The position numbers and the translations under genes are program-made. The notes under the pieces are model-generated. The model was given only the letters and a program-made list of their open reading frames with translations, did no database searches and had not been told where the DNA came from. Below, in pieces: positions 28,459-36,493 of a stretch of 64,000 bases of DNA; position 1 is the stretch's first letter, and the number at the start of each line of letters is the position of its first letter. Source of the DNA: Thermostichus lividus PCC 6715. GTDB taxonomy: Bacteria; Cyanobacteriota; Cyanobacteriia; Thermosynechococcales; Thermosynechococcaceae. The stretch is from the NCBI RefSeq assembly GCF_002754935.1, contig NZ_CP018092.1, positions 1,116,001 to 1,180,000 on the forward strand, given 5' to 3'.

Positions 28459-29238
28459 TTAATCAATAGCTAAATGCCAGCAAATTAAGCAACGTAACTG
28501 AAAATTGTCAAAGTTCCTGAGCCCATAACCTGACCGCTTGATCAGCTTCAATTTATTGTTAATACCTTCAACAACACCACTATTTGTGTGATTATCAAAA
28601 TAAGCGGTGACTTCACCAAACCATCGACAAATTGTTCTTACGCTCTCTTGAAAAGAATCCTGAGCTTGAGCTAACCAATCGAGCAATTGAAAGGTTCCAT
28701 CTTTCCAATCTTTTGCTGGCTCAAAGATGGCTCTAAACGATTCCTTCTCCTGATGCATTCGAGCCAGACTTGGCACTACTTCTCGAATTTCTTCCAGTTT
28801 TGCTTTTTGCTTCTGAGTTAGATTTTCCTCCGGCTTCAGTAACGCATATTTACTTTGTTTGAGCGCGGCTGCAATCTGGGCTTTCTGGACTTCATTTACC
28901 GTCTGCTCATTCGCTTTACAAATACTTTGTCGAGCCTTATCCAATTCCTGATTCACAATTTTTATAACATGAAATCGGTCGGCAACCACCGTAGCATTCG
29001 GTAGGAGTTCATGAACCAAACTTTTATAGTTTCCAGACAGGTCAATGCTCACCTCAATAATTTGATTGAGTACTGCTGCTCCCCATGCCTCAAGCACTTG
29101 CCTCACATCTTCCTGCTTGCGAGAAGGGGCAAAGGCAAGGGGAATTCGCCGCTCTAAATCGACCAAAACAACTATGTAATCTCTTTGTCCTTTACCTAAG
29201 GAAATCTCATCTATACCTAATCGTTTTACTGAACTCAC
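28459..29238 (-). CDS. ISL3-type transposase, catalytic part (second frame)
   Basis: This 259-residue open frame holds the DDE catalytic domain of an ISL3 transposase. The first aspartate region is RLGIDEISLGKG, the second VSIDLSGNYKSLVHELLP followed by VVADRFHVIKI, and the glutamate lies in SGVVEGINNKLKLIKRSGYG. The frame continues upstream of its GTG as KKLHVDVSS, to a stop within the A8 run. It is therefore the continuation of the zinc-finger frame by a -1 shift and is unlikely to be translated alone. It reaches the left terminal repeat of the element at its 3' end. Confidence 0.85.
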   Translation of the reverse strand: MSSVKRLGIDEISLGKGQRDYIVVLVDLERRIPLAFAPSRKQEDVRQVLEAWGAAVLNQIIEVSIDLSGNYKSLVHELLPNATVVADRFHVIKIVNQELDKARQSICKANEQTVNEVQKAQIAAALKQSKYALLKPEENLTQKQKAKLEEIREVVPSLARMHQEKESFRAIFEPAKDWKDGTFQLLDWLAQAQDSFQESVRTICRWFGEVTAYFDNHTNSGVVEGINNKLKLIKRSGYGLRNFDNFQLRCLICWHLAID

Positions 29239-29669
29239 ATCGACGTGGAGTTTTTTTTACTGACATACTGTACCATTGACCATACTTCTTCATCAGTGAG
29301 ACCATTTGAAATTGCAACATTATGAATGTTGCTGTGCAAAACCTGTTGCACGATTGACTGAGCAAATCGATCCGTTTGCTTGCGACGATTGCCGATGAAA
29401 TCGAGCGTTTCACTGAATGGCTTACCACAAGTTCGACACTTAAACTGGCGACGATTGATCTTAAGAAATACGGTTCGTCCACTGATGCTTAAATCTCGCA
29501 CTAGATACCAATGATTCTGGTGTAAATGACAACTTTTTTGTTGGCAACGTGGGCAAATCGCCTCGGTTGTCTTTGCTTCCACTATAAGAATCAATTCTCC
29601 CGCAACATCGGTATAATCTTCAACCTCAATTCCAGGTAGGTTGAGTAGATCAGTTAGAAGTAGCTGCAT
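29235..29669 (-). CDS. ISL3-type transposase, N-terminal zinc-finger part (first frame)
   Basis: This 144-residue frame contains the DNA-binding N-terminus of the transposase: a zinc-binding CPRCQQKSCHLHQNH and a second CRTCGKPFSETL, then a helix-turn-helix region (SNIHNVAISNGLTDEEVWSM). It ends NSTSM just after the run of eight A on the coding strand (29253-29260). A -1 slip on that run joins it to the catalytic frame, giving YVSKKLHVDV. The full fusion would be about 400 residues, the normal ISL3 size. Start ATG at 29669. Confidence 0.85.
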   Translation of the reverse strand: MQLLLTDLLNLPGIEVEDYTDVAGELILIVEAKTTEAICPRCQQKSCHLHQNHWYLVRDLSISGRTVFLKINRRQFKCRTCGKPFSETLDFIGNRRKQTDRFAQSIVQQVLHSNIHNVAISNGLTDEEVWSMVQYVSKKNSTSM

Positions 29670-29751
29670 ATCTCAGATTTCGTATAGCATGTTACATTAG
29701 CATACCAAGTCCGATAGACCCCACAAAGCTCAATATCGATTTGAGTGGAGT

Positions 29752-29859
29752 GTGTAGAGGGGCTGTGGCAGCCCCTTCTAAGGTCAAGTTAGAGCAGATT
29801 GGCTTTGCTCTAGCCTAACTCAGAGAAGCCTCGCCGTTCCACGGCGGGGAGTGTCACAT
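29752..29859 (+). mobile_element. Relic right end of an IS200/IS605-type element
   Basis: Three stem-loops follow one another. GGGGCTG/CAGCCCC is at 29759-29775 and AGAGCA/TGCTCT at 29791-29811. CCTCGCCG/CGGCGGGG, at 29829-29849, is followed by AGTGTCAC. A final GC hairpin followed by a TCAC-like end is typical of IS200/IS605 right ends, which also encode the omega-RNA scaffold. No transposase or TnpB remains beside it. It sits between the ISL3 copy and yidD. Confidence 0.55.
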
Positions 29860-29879
29860 GCTTTGGACATACCGTTTGA

Positions 29880-30188
29880 ATGTTGCCGCCAATGCTGATG
29901 GCCAACTGGGTTAGTAACCTTCTCATTGGGTTGATCCGCGCTTATCAGCGGTGGATTTCGCCGCTGTTTTTACCGACCTGTCGCTATACACCTACCTGCT
30001 CTAGCTATGCTGTTGAGGCGATCGCCCGTTTTGGGCCGTGGCAAGGCACCTATTTAGCGGTAAGACGCATTTTGCGCTGCCATCCCTTTGCCGCCGGTGG
30101 GTATGATCCAGTCCCTGAGGCATCGTCCCCAGAGCAGTCGCGAGGCGATCGCCCCACACCCTGCGATCAGCACTCAGAACCGCACTGA
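29880..30188 (+). CDS. yidD: Membrane protein insertion efficiency factor YidD
   Basis: YidD is a small membrane-associated protein that helps YidC insert membrane proteins. The product has 102 residues from the first ATG; ATGs at 29892 and 29898 are alternatives. The family core [20 protein letters not shown] followed by [14 protein letters not shown], with the two cysteines, is complete, as is [15 protein letters not shown]. The last 20 residues are poorly conserved. The usual neighbours rnpA and rpmH are absent, and the upstream DNA is mobile-element relic, so its promoter may be new. Confidence 0.9.
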   Translation: MLPPMLMANWVSNLLIGLIRAYQRWISPLFLPTCRYTPTCSSYAVEAIARFGPWQGTYLAVRRILRCHPFAAGGYDPVPEASSPEQSRGDRPTPCDQHSEPH

Positions 30189-30281
30189 CCCTGAACTGCG
30201 GATTGCGGATCCGGATTTTCTCTTGCTGAGGGATGTTGCGCTGAGGTTTATGATGAAGGAGTCTGTTTTCGCTCTAATTGC

Positions 30282-31223
30282 GTGAAAGAGCTTTTTACGA
30301 CCCTACAGCAGCGGCTCAGTGAGATTGTTATTGGTCAAGCGGCGATCGCCAACGGCCTTTTAGTGGCACTTCTAGCTGAGGGACATGTTATTCTTGAAGG
30401 CGTTCCCGGCACTGCCAAAACGCTTTTAGTAAAGTTACTCGCGCGGTTAATTCAAGCCGAATTTCGCCGCATTCAACTCACGCCCGATGTCTTGCCCGCC
30501 GATATTTTGGGCACCAGTATTTTTGACTTTAATAGCCGCACCTTCCGCCTGCGTAAAGGCCCGATTTTTACCCAAGTGCTGCTGGCAGACGAAATTAATC
30601 GCACGCCGCCAAAAACCCAAGCTGCCCTATTAGAGGCAATGGAAGAGCGGCAAGTAACGCTTGATGGCACAACCCTGCCATTGTCAGGACTGTTTTGGGC
30701 GATCGCCACCCAAAATCCCCTAGAGTTTGAAGGCACCTATCCCCTGCCGGAAGCCCAGCTAGATCGCTTTCTTTTTAAGTTGGTGGTGCCCTACCCCGCC
30801 GCCGCCGCTGAGCGGCAAATGCTAGATAATGCCCTTGAGGGGTTCGAGGCACGGAATCTAGACCAGCTCAATTTGGTACCCCTCGTCACGGTGGATCAGG
30901 TGCTAGCGGCACGGCAGCAAGTGCGGCAAACCCACGTAGAGCCACCCGTGTTGGACTACTTGTTAGCCTTGGTGCAGGCCAGTCGGCAACATCCAGAACT
31001 GTTGCTGGGGGCATCCCCGCGGTCTGCCATTGGTTGGTTACGCGCCACCCAAGCCCAAGCATGGCTAGAGGGACGGGAGTATGTGACCCCCGAAGACGTG
31101 AAAGCGATCGCCGTGCCCCTGTTGCAGCACCGCCTCATTCTCAAACCCGAAGCGCAACTGGACGGCACCACCGTTGAGCAAGTGATTCACGGTATTCTTG
31201 CCAAAGTACCTGTGCCCCGATGA
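30282..31223 (+). CDS. MoxR-family AAA+ ATPase
   Basis: This 313-residue AAA+ ATPase has Walker A GVPGTAKT at about residues 40-47 and Walker B LLADEINRTPPKTQAALLEA, with the MoxR signature. Sensor 1 is in FWAIATQNPLEFEGTYPLPE and the lid domain contains ASPRSAIGWLRATQAQAW. MoxR ATPases act as chaperones that insert metals or activate partner proteins, and usually sit beside DUF58 and VWA genes, as here. The GTG at 30282 is the likely start. The stop overlaps the DUF58 gene by four bases (ATGA). Confidence 0.92.
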   Translation: MKELFTTLQQRLSEIVIGQAAIANGLLVALLAEGHVILEGVPGTAKTLLVKLLARLIQAEFRRIQLTPDVLPADILGTSIFDFNSRTFRLRKGPIFTQVLLADEINRTPPKTQAALLEAMEERQVTLDGTTLPLSGLFWAIATQNPLEFEGTYPLPEAQLDRFLFKLVVPYPAAAAERQMLDNALEGFEARNLDQLNLVPLVTVDQVLAARQQVRQTHVEPPVLDYLLALVQASRQHPELLLGASPRSAIGWLRATQAQAWLEGREYVTPEDVKAIAVPLLQHRLILKPEAQLDGTTVEQVIHGILAKVPVPR

Positions 31224-32674
31224 GTGTCTCCGCTAGCTATCGTTTTGGAGCTCACCGACCACGGGTTGTTCCCACAACCCGATTTTATGGCCTGTTGCTC
31301 CTAGGCATGATATGGCCGGTACTGACCAGTTTCCTGCCCCCAGAGCTACTGCCCCTGTCATCGCTGCCGCGGGGGGAACTGCGGCAATTGCTCAGTTACT
31401 GGCCCGTTGGGTTAGGGTTAGTGCTGATGGCGCTCTACGATCTCCTTGTAGGGGCACTGACCCTCTGGGACTATTACCAATCGGGTCAATGGCAAATAAC
31501 CCTGCAACGACAGTGCGACCCTCGGCTTTCGATTGGTCGCCAAAATCCCATTCACCTAATTGTGCAGATAGGAGCCAGCCTTCCCTTGACGGCCACGACT
31601 CGCGTTGAACTGTACGATCACGTCCCCGCCGAGATACAGAGCGAGGTTCCGTATTTTCTTTTCAATGCAGTGCCCAACGGTGAGCTAACCCTGCTCTACC
31701 ATGTGTTCCCACCACGACGGGGAACCTTTACGTGGTCTGGCTGTGATGTGCGTCTGCGCAGTCCGTGGGGCTTAGCGTGGCGGCAGTGGTTTGCAGCTCT
31801 CAACACCAACGTAGACGTGTATCCCGACCTAGTCGGGTTGCGATCCCTGTCCATTCGTCTCAGTCTTGAGTCCAGCGGCAGCCTACGGCGACGACGGCAC
31901 GCCCTTGGGGGCACAGAATTTGCTGAACTGCGGGACTACCACCTTGGAGATGATCTGCGGATGATAGACTGGAAGGCGACCGCGCGGCGCGGGCGACCCC
32001 TCGTGCGCGCTATGGAGCCAGAGCGAGATCAACTGCTGATTATTCTGTTGGATCGCGGTCGCTTAATGACCGCCACCGTCGCTGGCTTAAAACGGTTTGA
32101 CTGGGGCTTAAATGCTGCGTTGGCACTCGCCTTAACTGGGCTGCGGCGCGGCGACAAGGTGGGACTTGGGATCTTTGATAAGCAACTGCACACATGGCTT
32201 GCCCCCCAAAGTGGTGATTCTCATTTGGGGCATATTCTTAGCCATGTGTATCAGTGCGAACCTGTTTTTGAAGAGTCTGACTACATGGGTACCGTTAGTG
32301 CCATTTTAGGTCACTACACCCGCCGTGCCCTTGTGGTTGTGCTCACGGAAATTATTGACGAGGTAGCATCTCAAGAGTTGCTCGGAGCAATGGCGCGGCT
32401 CACCCCCCGCTTTTTACCCTTTTGCGTGGCGCTGCGCGATCGCCACATTGAATCCATTGCCCACCAGCCCCTGACCCCCCAAGCAATCGATGTGCCCGAT
32501 CAAGTTACTGCCCTGTACGAACAGGCGGTCGCGCTGGATCTGCTTCATCAACGCCAACGAGCGTTTGCGCGGCTAGAGCAACAAGGTGTACTGGTATTAG
32601 ATGCCCCCGCCGATCAGATCAGTACCCTGCTCGTAGATCGCTATTTACTCCTGAAGGCACGTGGCCGCCTCTAA
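31220..32674 (+). CDS. DUF58-domain protein, partner of MoxR ATPase
   Basis: The protein has 484 residues. Two hydrophobic segments near the N-terminus (about 20-70) anchor it in the membrane. A beta-rich region follows. The DUF58 core, LRDYHLGDDLRMIDWKATAR with RGRPLVRAMEPERDQLLIIL after it, is at about 235-275 and leads into a VWA-like fold (LLDRGR). The family is almost always found with MoxR ATPases and is thought to work with them, sometimes in envelope or stress functions; no specific role is known in cyanobacteria. Translation is coupled to the ATPase by the ATGA overlap. Confidence 0.9.
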   Translation: MSVSASYRFGAHRPRVVPTTRFYGLLLLGMIWPVLTSFLPPELLPLSSLPRGELRQLLSYWPVGLGLVLMALYDLLVGALTLWDYYQSGQWQITLQRQCDPRLSIGRQNPIHLIVQIGASLPLTATTRVELYDHVPAEIQSEVPYFLFNAVPNGELTLLYHVFPPRRGTFTWSGCDVRLRSPWGLAWRQWFAALNTNVDVYPDLVGLRSLSIRLSLESSGSLRRRRHALGGTEFAELRDYHLGDDLRMIDWKATARRGRPLVRAMEPERDQLLIILLDRGRLMTATVAGLKRFDWGLNAALALALTGLRRGDKVGLGIFDKQLHTWLAPQSGDSHLGHILSHVYQCEPVFEESDYMGTVSAILGHYTRRALVVVLTEIIDEVASQELLGAMARLTPRFLPFCVALRDRHIESIAHQPLTPQAIDVPDQVTALYEQAVALDLLHQRQRAFARLEQQGVLVLDAPADQISTLLVDRYLLLKARGRL

Positions 32675-32828
32675 GGGGTGGTATAACCATGAGTAAGCAA
32701 ATATCGGCGACTGAAGCCAAGCACATTATGGGCTGACTGCAATCTATGGATCAGACGCTAGAACTCCATAATGTAAAAAATACCAAAGCTTGCAAGCACG
32801 GATAGATTCAAAGTCGATCCTTCAAGAT

Positions 32829-32851
32829 AAAAGTAAAAGTAAAAGTAAAGT
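32829..32851 (+). repeat. Short AAAAGT tandem tract within a gene-poor stretch
   Basis: Almost four units of AAAAGT lie directly upstream of the aminotransferase relic. The wider 32675-32854 stretch holds no intact gene. A short frame starting MSKQISATEAKHIMG at 32689 stops after 15 codons. Confidence 0.6.
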
Positions 32852-32854
32852 AAC

Positions 32855-33172
32855 GATGACCTGACGCTCCCTGCCCAGCATGGGGATACTGCCTCTAGCT
32901 GGCACCTGTACATTATTCGCCTCAAGCTGGATCAGATAGGATGCTCTCACCGTGAGGTGTTTGAGGCACTTCGCGCTGCCGGAATTGGTGTGAACCTGCA
33001 TTACATCCCTGTCCATACCCAGCCCTACTATCAGCAGCTTGGCTTTCGCTGGGGAGAGTTCCCCGCCGCTGAAGCCTATTACCGCGAAGCCATCAGTTTA
33101 CCGCTGTACTATGGGTTAACGGTTGAGCAGCAGGATTATATTATTCAAGTACTGCGCACCCTGATTCCATAG
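32855..33172 (+). pseudogene. C-terminal fragment of a PseC-like sugar aminotransferase
   Basis: An open frame without a start encodes about 105 residues that match the C-terminal end of DegT/DnrJ/EryC1 aminotransferases. The closest type is PseC, which makes UDP-4-amino-sugars. Visible segments are SSWHLYIIRLKLDQIG, HREVFEALRAAGIGVNLHYI and PVHTQPYYQQLGF, then YYREAISLPLYYGL. The pyridoxal-lysine half of the enzyme is missing and an in-frame stop precedes the fragment in the AAAAGT tract. It is therefore a relic of a roughly 380-residue gene. Confidence 0.85.
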
Positions 33173-33282
33173 ACCCAGAGGAAAACGACGTTCTCAATGG
33201 GTTTTCTGGCTCAGCCAACGGCAAGGGATATAAGGGGATATAATCATAGAGTATTTTGCCCTCTACGCGGTCTTCAACGGAT

Positions 33283-34227
33283 ATGGCCTTTGAGATTAAT
33301 CACGGTCTTGGTCGCTTCAACTCCAAACGTGATTTGCACGCTGCCCTTGGCATTCCTTTATCGGCACAGCCCGGAGAGATTCGTAAGCGGTACCTCAAAA
33401 TTGCCAAAGCCCTGCACCCGGACAGCCGTGATGAAGAATCGGGGAAGAAATTAGCCAGTGACTTGCTCTCTAAATTCGTCAACCCAGCTTACGAAATTCT
33501 CTCTCAAGATAAAGAACGGGAAGAGTATCAGGTTATTCTGCGGTTACTTGAAAAGCAGCTAGTATCTGCCAATATGGTGCCCGAGCCAACTTTCAGTTTG
33601 GCTGAAGACCTGTTTAACGCTACGAATGTTGAGGAAGCCTACCAACAAGCTCTGGAAAAATTGGCTAAGGAGCAATACAGCGATCTGGCCAATGCCCTGA
33701 CCGTCAGTGAACAAATTAGTGAACTCAATCTGATTTATCTGTGGCGATCCTCGGGGGGGAAAGCAGCCGCCCCAGTTAGTGCTGCCCCACCGGCGACCCG
33801 CCAAACAATGGCTGATACTCAGGTTCGCCCAGCATCAGAGCCTGTAGTGGCTGCTACGCCGGAGCCGTCCAAGACTGACCAATATACCGAGCAATACTAT
33901 CGCCGTGCTGAGGAATTACTCAATAAAGGCGTTTATCTAGAGGCTATTAAGGAGCTTAAGGATGCTCTGAAAATTGACCCCCGCAGTGCCCGTTGCAATG
34001 CTTTACTGGGGAAGGTGTACTTGCAGCAGGGTCAAAATAGTATGGCAAAGATACATTTCAACCAAGCCCTCAAGCTGAACCCCCAAGAAATTGTTGCCAT
34101 TCAAGGCATGGAAATCCTTGCCAAAAAGGAGCGCAAGGCACAGCAGAAAAATACGCAGCCGCCACAAGGTAAGGAGGGGCGAGATAAAAAGGGTGGCTTC
34201 TTTGGTGGTCTTTTTGGGAAGAAGTAG
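33283..34227 (+). CDS. J-domain protein with TPR-like C-terminus
   Basis: The product has 314 residues from ATG 33283. A J-domain occupies about residues 10-80, with the HPD tripeptide in IAKALHPDSRDEESG, so it should stimulate a DnaK-type Hsp70. After a helical middle and an Ala/Pro linker, residues of about 205-280 form two tetratricopeptide-like units (EQYYRRAEELLNKGVYLEAI and SARCNALLGKVYLQQGQNSM). The C-terminus is Lys/Gly-rich and ends GGFFGGLFGKK. It lacks the zinc-finger region of classical DnaJ, so it is a specialised co-chaperone. hisZ follows after six bases. Confidence 0.88.
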   Translation: MAFEINHGLGRFNSKRDLHAALGIPLSAQPGEIRKRYLKIAKALHPDSRDEESGKKLASDLLSKFVNPAYEILSQDKEREEYQVILRLLEKQLVSANMVPEPTFSLAEDLFNATNVEEAYQQALEKLAKEQYSDLANALTVSEQISELNLIYLWRSSGGKAAAPVSAAPPATRQTMADTQVRPASEPVVAATPEPSKTDQYTEQYYRRAEELLNKGVYLEAIKELKDALKIDPRSARCNALLGKVYLQQGQNSMAKIHFNQALKLNPQEIVAIQGMEILAKKERKAQQKNTQPPQGKEGRDKKGGFFGGLFGKK

Positions 34228-34233
34228 CCTGCT

Positions 34234-35499
34234 ATGGTGTATCAACCGGCCTGTGGTGCCCGTGATATTTTGCCGTTGGATGTTGCTCGTCAGCGCTGGC
34301 TGGAGCACCGCCTAGAGCGCGTTTTTCAAAGCTGGAGTTACCAAGAAATTATTACCCCAACTATTGAAACCTTGGCGACCTTAACTGCTGGGGGCGCACT
34401 CAAGCCGGAAACCGTCATTCAGGTGCACTCAGGGAGTGATGAACTCCTTGGTTTGCGTCCAGAGCTAACCGCCTCCATCGCCCGGGCGGCAGTGACTCGG
34501 ATGGCAGGAATGCAGCTGCCCCAACGCTTGTACTACAAAACCAATGTCTTTCGGCGTTCGGCTATGGGGGGGTCCACCGCAGGGGACTTAGGCAGTCAGC
34601 AAGAATTTTTTCAGGCTGGGGTTGAACTGTTGGGGGCAACCGGCCTAGCAGCGGATGCTGAAATTCTTTGGTTGGTGCAGGAGTGCCTGAGTGCGCTTGG
34701 GGTTGACAATGCTTATCTGATGGTCGGTGATGCTCAGTTAACACAGCTATTATTGGCAGAATTTCCGACTGAGTTGCAAAACGTGGTGCGGCAATGTTTG
34801 GCTAGTTTAGACCGTGTTAGTTTGCAACAGTTGCCGTCACCTTGGGCAGAGCGCGCCTGTCAACTCTTTGATCTGCGGGGTTCCCTCAGAGACGTTGAAG
34901 ATGAATTAGAGAGGTGGCGCGTGTCCGCAGAGATCCATCAGCGTTTTCAAGCTCTCCGGCAACTTTTGGAACTGGTGGGCGATCGCCTCACGGTCACGCT
35001 TGACCTCAGTTTAATTCAATCCTTTAACTACTATACGGGGATTGTTTTTGAAGTCTTAGTTGCCACCGAAACAGAACTGCGCTTGGTGGGTCAGGGAGGG
35101 CGCTACGATCAACTTCTCAGCGTGTATCATCCTGATGGGACGGCTCTACCTGGCATTGGCTTTGTTTTTAACGTTGAACAATTGCTACAGGCGATCGCCA
35201 GTCCTCCGGCCTCTTTACTGGCGGCCCGCAGTCAGTGGCTAGTCGTCCCTCTGAATCCTGCTGCCTTAGGGGCTGCCCTTCAGCATGCCCAAACCCTGCG
35301 ACTCGATGGCTCAACCCGAGTGGAGCTGGCTCTTTTGGAACTTGCGCCAGAACAAATCCGTTCCTACGCTCGCGATCGCCAAATTCCCTATATTGCTTGG
35401 ATTGATGTTGATACCCCCCCGCAAATTGAATCTCTTATCGACCCGCTCACGCTGACGCAAAGCCGTGAAACAGCGACCCTTTTGCCACCACGTTCATAG
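34234..35499 (+). CDS. hisZ: ATP phosphoribosyltransferase regulatory subunit HisZ
   Basis: HisZ is a catalytically inactive relative of histidyl-tRNA synthetase that binds the short form of HisG and makes the first histidine-synthesis enzyme active and feedback-sensitive. The 421-residue product has class II synthetase motifs in altered form: LLGLRPELTASIARAAVTRM and QEFFQAGVELLG. The later segment QSFNYYTGIVFEVL is followed by GQGGRYDQLL. The anticodon-binding domain expected in true HisS is absent or reduced, favouring HisZ. Synthetase-like paralogues are the alternative. Confidence 0.88.
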   Translation: MVYQPACGARDILPLDVARQRWLEHRLERVFQSWSYQEIITPTIETLATLTAGGALKPETVIQVHSGSDELLGLRPELTASIARAAVTRMAGMQLPQRLYYKTNVFRRSAMGGSTAGDLGSQQEFFQAGVELLGATGLAADAEILWLVQECLSALGVDNAYLMVGDAQLTQLLLAEFPTELQNVVRQCLASLDRVSLQQLPSPWAERACQLFDLRGSLRDVEDELERWRVSAEIHQRFQALRQLLELVGDRLTVTLDLSLIQSFNYYTGIVFEVLVATETELRLVGQGGRYDQLLSVYHPDGTALPGIGFVFNVEQLLQAIASPPASLLAARSQWLVVPLNPAALGAALQHAQTLRLDGSTRVELALLELAPEQIRSYARDRQIPYIAWIDVDTPPQIESLIDPLTLTQSRETATLLPPRS

Positions 35500-35577
35500 C
35501 TTCGCTCCAGTACAAGTTATTGGCGGCTATAGCATTGCAGTCAACGCCTCTGTTAGAATAAAAAGCCGCAGCAATGT

Positions 35578-35650
35578 GGGCGGTTAACTCAGTTGGTAGA
35601 GTATCTCGTTTACACCGAGGCTGTCGGGGGTTCGAGTCCCTCACCGCCCA
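35578..35650 (+). tRNA. tRNA-Val (anticodon UAC)
   Basis: The 73-nt cloverleaf is complete. The acceptor stem GGGCGGT pairs with ACCGCCC and the discriminator base is A. The D-arm contains CTCAGTTGGTAGAG. The anticodon stem has loop TTTACAC, giving anticodon TAC. The T-arm is GGGGGTTCGAGTCCCTC. No CCA is encoded. It lies between hisZ and nrdR. Confidence 0.95.
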
Positions 35651-35742
35651 TACACAAACAATCTGAAGTTAAGCTCCTATCAGGTACTGCTCGCCCAACG
35701 CAGTATAGGCAGAGCACTGCGACGGATTTTTGGTAGGCGCAC

Positions 35743-36225
35743 TCAGCGCTGCACAAGGGCTGGCAACTCGGGAGAACTTTGCTGCAAGTGGGCTAACTCT
35801 TCGACAAAATCACTAATGCCTTGAAATTGACGATAGACCGAGGCAAACCGTACGTAAGCGACTTCACTAATCTGTCGCAGACGCTGGAGAGTCGCTTCTC
35901 CGAGTTCGCTACTGCTCACTTCGCGCCGCGATCGCAATTGCAATTCCGCCTCAATATCGTCCACAAGGGCTTCAATTTGCTGTTGTGGGACATTGGTTTT
36001 ACCACAGGCGGTCATGATCCCCCGCAATAGCTTCGAGCGATCAAACGATTCACGATTGCCATCCCGCTTAATGACAATAATAGGGACAAATTCAATCCGC
36101 TCGTAGGTGGTAAAGCGTCGCCCACATTCTAGACACTCCCGTCGCCGCCGGATACTTTGCCCACTTTCTGCGGAACGGGACTCTAGCACACGACTATCGG
36201 TATGGTTGCAAAAAGGACACTGCAT
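35743..36225 (-). CDS. nrdR: Transcriptional repressor NrdR
   Basis: NrdR represses ribonucleotide reductase genes in response to ATP/dATP. The product has 160 residues from ATG 36225 (MQCPFC); the GTG two codons upstream is less likely. The N-terminal zinc ribbon uses CPFC and ECLECGRRF. The ATP-cone domain begins around [20 protein letters not shown]. No NrdR box or nrd gene is in the window, so its targets are elsewhere. Confidence 0.96.
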   Translation of the reverse strand: MQCPFCNHTDSRVLESRSAESGQSIRRRRECLECGRRFTTYERIEFVPIIVIKRDGNRESFDRSKLLRGIMTACGKTNVPQQQIEALVDDIEAELQLRSRREVSSSELGEATLQRLRQISEVAYVRFASVYRQFQGISDFVEELAHLQQSSPELPALVQR

Positions 36226-36361
36226 AAGCACTCAGCCACAATGAGGAGGAGCAGCGCATCAAAGGCTTGTTTGTATCATAGCTGATTCTCTCGGTGCCCT
36301 AAGAAGGTATAGGGCAATACCATGATTTGCTACGCTGAAGCTAGACCACGGGTATCACACC

Positions 36362-36493
36362 ATGACCAATTCTGAGCCTCCGAAAAAAAGCGGCCAACCT
36401 GCTATCATTAACATTGAACCGGAAACCCTTCTATTCATTGTTGCCTTGGGAATTTTTATTCCCCTGATTGTGGTTGGCTTTTTTGCACGCTAA
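36362..36493 (+). CDS. 43-residue single-span membrane protein, possibly NdhQ
   Basis: A short gene encodes 43 residues: a polar N-terminus (TNSEPPKKSGQPAIINIEPE), then one membrane segment, TLLFIVALGIFIPLIVVGFF, and AR at the end. By hand the mass is close to 4.68 kDa, or 4.71 kDa with a retained formyl group. That is in the range of the small single-span subunits of NDH-1 (I recall NdhQ at about 4.7 kDa and NdhP at about 4.9). This is a size-and-topology match only. The promoter could be in the 136 bp before it. The stop shares four bases with the convergent ABC exporter. Confidence 0.55.
   Translation: MTNSEPPKKSGQPAIINIEPETLLFIVALGIFIPLIVVGFFAR

Larger units (their letters stand above)
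28437..29720 (-). mobile_element. ISL3-family insertion sequence with imperfect terminal inverted repeats
   Basis: The element is about 1284 bp with a transposase on the minus strand. Ends are imperfect inverted repeats of about 25 bp: the left begins GGCTCTATCGTCCGAGTTAT at 28437. The right, read inward from 29720 on the minus strand, begins GGTCTATCGGACTTGGTATG. They share TCTATCG, TATGCT and several other positions. The 8-bp target duplication expected for ISL3 is not visible next to these ends, which suggests age or a different exact boundary. The transposase is split by a frame change at an A8 run. Confidence 0.8.
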
